Below the pieces are notes generated by a model, which saw nothing but the letters and a program-made list of their open reading frames with translations, was not told the DNA's origin and did no database searches. From positions 1 through 64,000 of the forward strand of contig JBFXDI010000003.1 of assembly GCA_050181295.1 (NCBI GenBank): a stretch of DNA of 64,000 nt. Reading direction: 5' to 3'. Position 1 is the first letter of the stretch, and the number at the start of each line of letters is the position of its first letter. This DNA is from JBFXDI01 sp050181295 (lineage in GTDB: Bacteria; Pseudomonadota; Alphaproteobacteria; Rhizobiales; Aestuariivirgaceae). Below are positions 62,015 to 64,000 of this stretch, one piece after another. Both the position numbers and the translations under genes were made by a program.

Positions 62015-63154
62015 ATGGATTTCGAGCCGAGTGAGGAGCAGATCGCCTTCCGCGACGTCGCCAGGGCCTTTGCCGCCGAGCATATGGCGCCCTTCGCGGC
62101 CGAGTGGGACACCAAGCACATCTTCCCGCGCGAGACGCTGGTCAAGGCGGCGGCGCTGGGCTTCGGCGGACTCTATATACGCGGGGACGTGGGCGGGGCC
62201 GGGCTGACCCGGCTCGACGCCGTCATGGTGTTCGAGGAGCTGTCGCGAGCCTGTCCCTCGACCGCGGCCTTCCTCTCCATCCACAACATGGCGACCTGGA
62301 TGGTCGACCGCTTCGGGGCGCCGGAGCTCCGGCAGCGGCTGCTGCCCGACCTCACCTCCATGCGGCGGATCGCGAGCTATTGTCTGACGGAGCCCGAATC
62401 GGGCTCGGATGCGGCCTCGCTGAAAACCCGCGCCGTGGCCGATGGCGATTTCTACGTGCTGAACGGCACCAAGGCCTTCTGTTCCGGCGGATCGGCCTCG
62501 GACGTCTATGTCGCCATGGTGCGCACCGGCGGAGAGGGGCCTTCCGGCATCTCCTGCATCGCGGTCGAGAACGGCACGCCGGGCCTCGCCTTCGGGGCGC
62601 TCGAGCGCAAGCTCGGCTGGCATTCGCAGCCCACCGCCATGGTGCTGTTCGAGGATTGTTCGGTGGCCGCCGCCAACCGCGTTGGCGAGGAGGGCGAGGG
62701 CTTCCGGATTGCCATGGCGGGCCTCGACGGGGGACGCCTCAACATCGCGGCCTGCTCGCTCGGTGCGGCGCAGGAGGCGCTCGACCGCAGCATCGCCTAC
62801 CTCAAGGAGCGCCGGCAGTTCGGCCGGCCGCTGGCGGAGTTCCAGGCGCTCCAGTTCCGCATCGCCGACATGGCGAGCGAGATCGAAGCGGCGCGGCTCC
62901 TGCTCTACCGCGCAGCCATGAAAGTCGAGGCCAAGACGCCGGACGCCACGCGCTTCGCCGCCATGGCCAAGCGCAAGGCGACGGATGTCGGCTTCGAGGT
63001 CGTGAACCAGGCGCTGCAGCTCCATGGCGGCTACGGCTATCTCATGGACTTCCCGCTGGAGCGTTTCTTGAGGGATCTCCGCGTCCATCAGATCCTCGAG
63101 GGCACGAACGAGATCATGCGGCTGATCGTGGCGCGCGACCTCCTGAAGGATTGA
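62015..63154 (+). CDS. Acyl-CoA dehydrogenase, isobutyryl-CoA dehydrogenase type
   Basis: A 379-residue FAD enzyme of the acyl-CoA dehydrogenase family. The FAD/substrate block CLTEPESGSDAASLKT is near residue 125, and the catalytic glutamate is in the C-terminal QILEGTNEIMRLIV. Together with the next gene, a 3-hydroxyisobutyryl-CoA hydrolase-like protein starting 2 bp after its stop, this points to valine degradation (isobutyryl-CoA to methacrylyl-CoA). Butyryl-CoA or branched-chain acyl-CoA are alternatives. Confidence 0.87.
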   Translation: MDFEPSEEQIAFRDVARAFAAEHMAPFAAEWDTKHIFPRETLVKAAALGFGGLYIRGDVGGAGLTRLDAVMVFEELSRACPSTAAFLSIHNMATWMVDRFGAPELRQRLLPDLTSMRRIASYCLTEPESGSDAASLKTRAVADGDFYVLNGTKAFCSGGSASDVYVAMVRTGGEGPSGISCIAVENGTPGLAFGALERKLGWHSQPTAMVLFEDCSVAAANRVGEEGEGFRIAMAGLDGGRLNIAACSLGAAQEALDRSIAYLKERRQFGRPLAEFQALQFRIADMASEIEAARLLLYRAAMKVEAKTPDATRFAAMAKRKATDVGFEVVNQALQLHGGYGYLMDFPLERFLRDLRVHQILEGTNEIMRLIVARDLLKD

Positions 63155-63156
63155 GG

Positions 63157-64000
63157 ATGACGGACGAAGTGCTGTTCGAGCGGCGGGGCAGGGCGGGCTT
63201 CGTTACCCTCAACCGGCCGCAGGCGCTCAATGCCCTGACGCTCGGCATGGCAGAGGCCATGGACGCGAAGCTCCGGGAATGGGCGGCCGATCCGGCCGTG
63301 GAGCGGGTGATCGTGCGGACCGCGGGCGAAAAGGCCTTCTCGGCTGGTGGCGATGTCCGTGCGCTCTACGACTGGGGGAAGGCGCGCGACCCGCGCTTCC
63401 TCGGCTTCTACCGCACCGAATACACGCTCAACACCCTCATCAAGCGCTATCCCAAGCCCTATATCGCGCTCATCGGCGGCATCGTCATGGGCGGAGGCGT
63501 CGGCATCTCGGTGCATGGCAGTCACCGCGCGGCAGGCGAGCGGATCACCTTCGCCATGCCCGAGACGGGGATCGGCCTCTTTCCCGATGTCGGAGGCACC
63601 TTCTTCCTGCCTAGGCTTCCCGGCCGGCTCGGGCTCTATCTCGGCCTTACCGGCGCGCGGCTGAGGCTTGCCGACTGCCTCCGCGCCGGCATCGCCACGC
63701 ACCATGTGCCGGCGGTCCGCTTCGGCGCGCTCGCCGACGCGCTCTGCGAGGCCCCGGACGTCGATGCCTGTCTGGCGGAGTTCCAGGAGGAGGCAGGCGA
63801 GGCGCCGATCGCCGCGCTGCGGCCCCAGATAGACCGTCATTTCGGCCATGCGACTATCGAGGCCATTCTGGCCAGTCTTGAGGCCAATCCCTCCGGCTGG
63901 GCGCAGGAGACGGCGGCAAGCCTCCGGCAGAAGTCGCCGACCAGCCTCAAGATCACGCTTCGGCAGCTCAAGGAGGGCGCAGGGCTCGATTTCGAGGCGG
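63157..64000 (+). CDS. 3-hydroxyisobutyryl-CoA hydrolase / enoyl-CoA hydratase family protein (3' end outside window)
   Basis: The frame is open from ATG 63157 to the window edge (281 codons). It begins MTDEVLFERRGRAGFVTLNR, a crotonase-fold start. The oxyanion-hole regions EKAFSAGGDVRALYD and GGIVMGGGVGISVHG and the following AMPETGIGLFPDVGGTFFL are those of the 3-hydroxyisobutyryl-CoA hydrolase group rather than plain hydratases. GAGG lies before the ATG. In valine breakdown it hydrolyses 3-hydroxyisobutyryl-CoA after the dehydrogenase and a hydratase. The C-terminal about 70 residues expected for the family are missing only because the window ends. Confidence 0.88.
   Translation, partial: MTDEVLFERRGRAGFVTLNRPQALNALTLGMAEAMDAKLREWAADPAVERVIVRTAGEKAFSAGGDVRALYDWGKARDPRFLGFYRTEYTLNTLIKRYPKPYIALIGGIVMGGGVGISVHGSHRAAGERITFAMPETGIGLFPDVGGTFFLPRLPGRLGLYLGLTGARLRLADCLRAGIATHHVPAVRFGALADALCEAPDVDACLAEFQEEAGEAPIAALRPQIDRHFGHATIEAILASLEANPSGWAQETAASLRQKSPTSLKITLRQLKEGAGLDFEA

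Overview
The window is a high-G+C stretch of alphaproteobacterial chromosome. It most resembles Hyphomicrobiales (Rhizobiales; Bosea, Microvirga and Methylobacterium-like genomes come to mind, but I cannot fix the genus). The reasons are the cell-cycle kinase CckA, an UPF0314/DUF2585 membrane protein, a cysteine-poor alphaproteobacterial DksA, a HemB lacking the zinc cysteines, folate-type TrmFO, YcjX/YcjF, and palindromic intergenic repeats of the type common in this order. No integrase, transposase, prophage, CRISPR, rRNA or tRNA gene was seen. The gene content is mostly ordinary core chromosome, densely packed, with one visibly decayed gene (a ParE-type toxin).

Layout. 1-5.2 kb (+): the end of a very long coiled-coil protein, the dgcN-dgcA pair (predicted D-glutamate breakdown through N-acetylation and racemisation) and an unknown coiled protein. 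5.2-5.7 kb: gene-free, with a terminator hairpin, a perfect DnaA box and a palindromic repeat. 5.7-7.8 kb (-): a trimethylamine-dehydrogenase-like flavoenzyme. 8-10.9 kb (+): TadE-like and TadG-like proteins and an SH3-domain secreted protein. 11-12.3 kb (-): a 27-residue membrane peptide, DUF2585, and a parDE-like toxin-antitoxin module whose toxin frame is broken. 12.7-17.6 kb: a small unknown protein, then on the minus strand an indolepyruvate/phenylpyruvate decarboxylase with a DMT exporter, and a fasciclin / anti-sigma / ECF-sigma locus. 17.6-24 kb (-): ycjF, ycjX, a SixA-like phosphatase, metA (acetyl type), an unknown P-loop ATPase and an amidase. 24.1-26.6 kb (-): cckA.

26.8-32.6 kb: a FliO-like protein, dksA, a MoxR AAA+ ATPase, two small periplasmic proteins, a DDAH/amidinotransferase-fold enzyme and a secreted caspase-like protein. 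32.7-36.9 kb (-): a complete polyamine-type ABC transporter. 37-45.2 kb: two overlapping small membrane proteins (-), then on the plus strand a HisC-like aminotransferase, a long IF-1, an aldose epimerase, a CocE/NonD hydrolase, a stand-alone CoxG, an M20 amidohydrolase and an AlaT/DapL-like aminotransferase. 45.3-54.3 kb (+): an 1825-residue alpha-2-macroglobulin, PBP1C and an NlpD-like LysM/LytM lipoprotein, which form a periplasmic cell-wall and defence block. 54.5-64 kb: a GST, a DUF815 ATPase, trmFO, corA, a LysR regulator, hemB, an extensin-like protein, and the start of a valine-degradation operon (isobutyryl-CoA dehydrogenase, then a 3-hydroxyisobutyryl-CoA hydrolase cut by the window edge).

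The points most worth a second look are the frameshifted toxin beside an intact antitoxin, the hairpin that can hide the metA ribosome binding site, two families of dispersed palindromic repeats (one supplies the cckA stop codon), the fasciclin/ECF/anti-sigma locus with a candidate promoter, the secreted caspase-like protein, and three small membrane proteins that an automatic annotation could miss.
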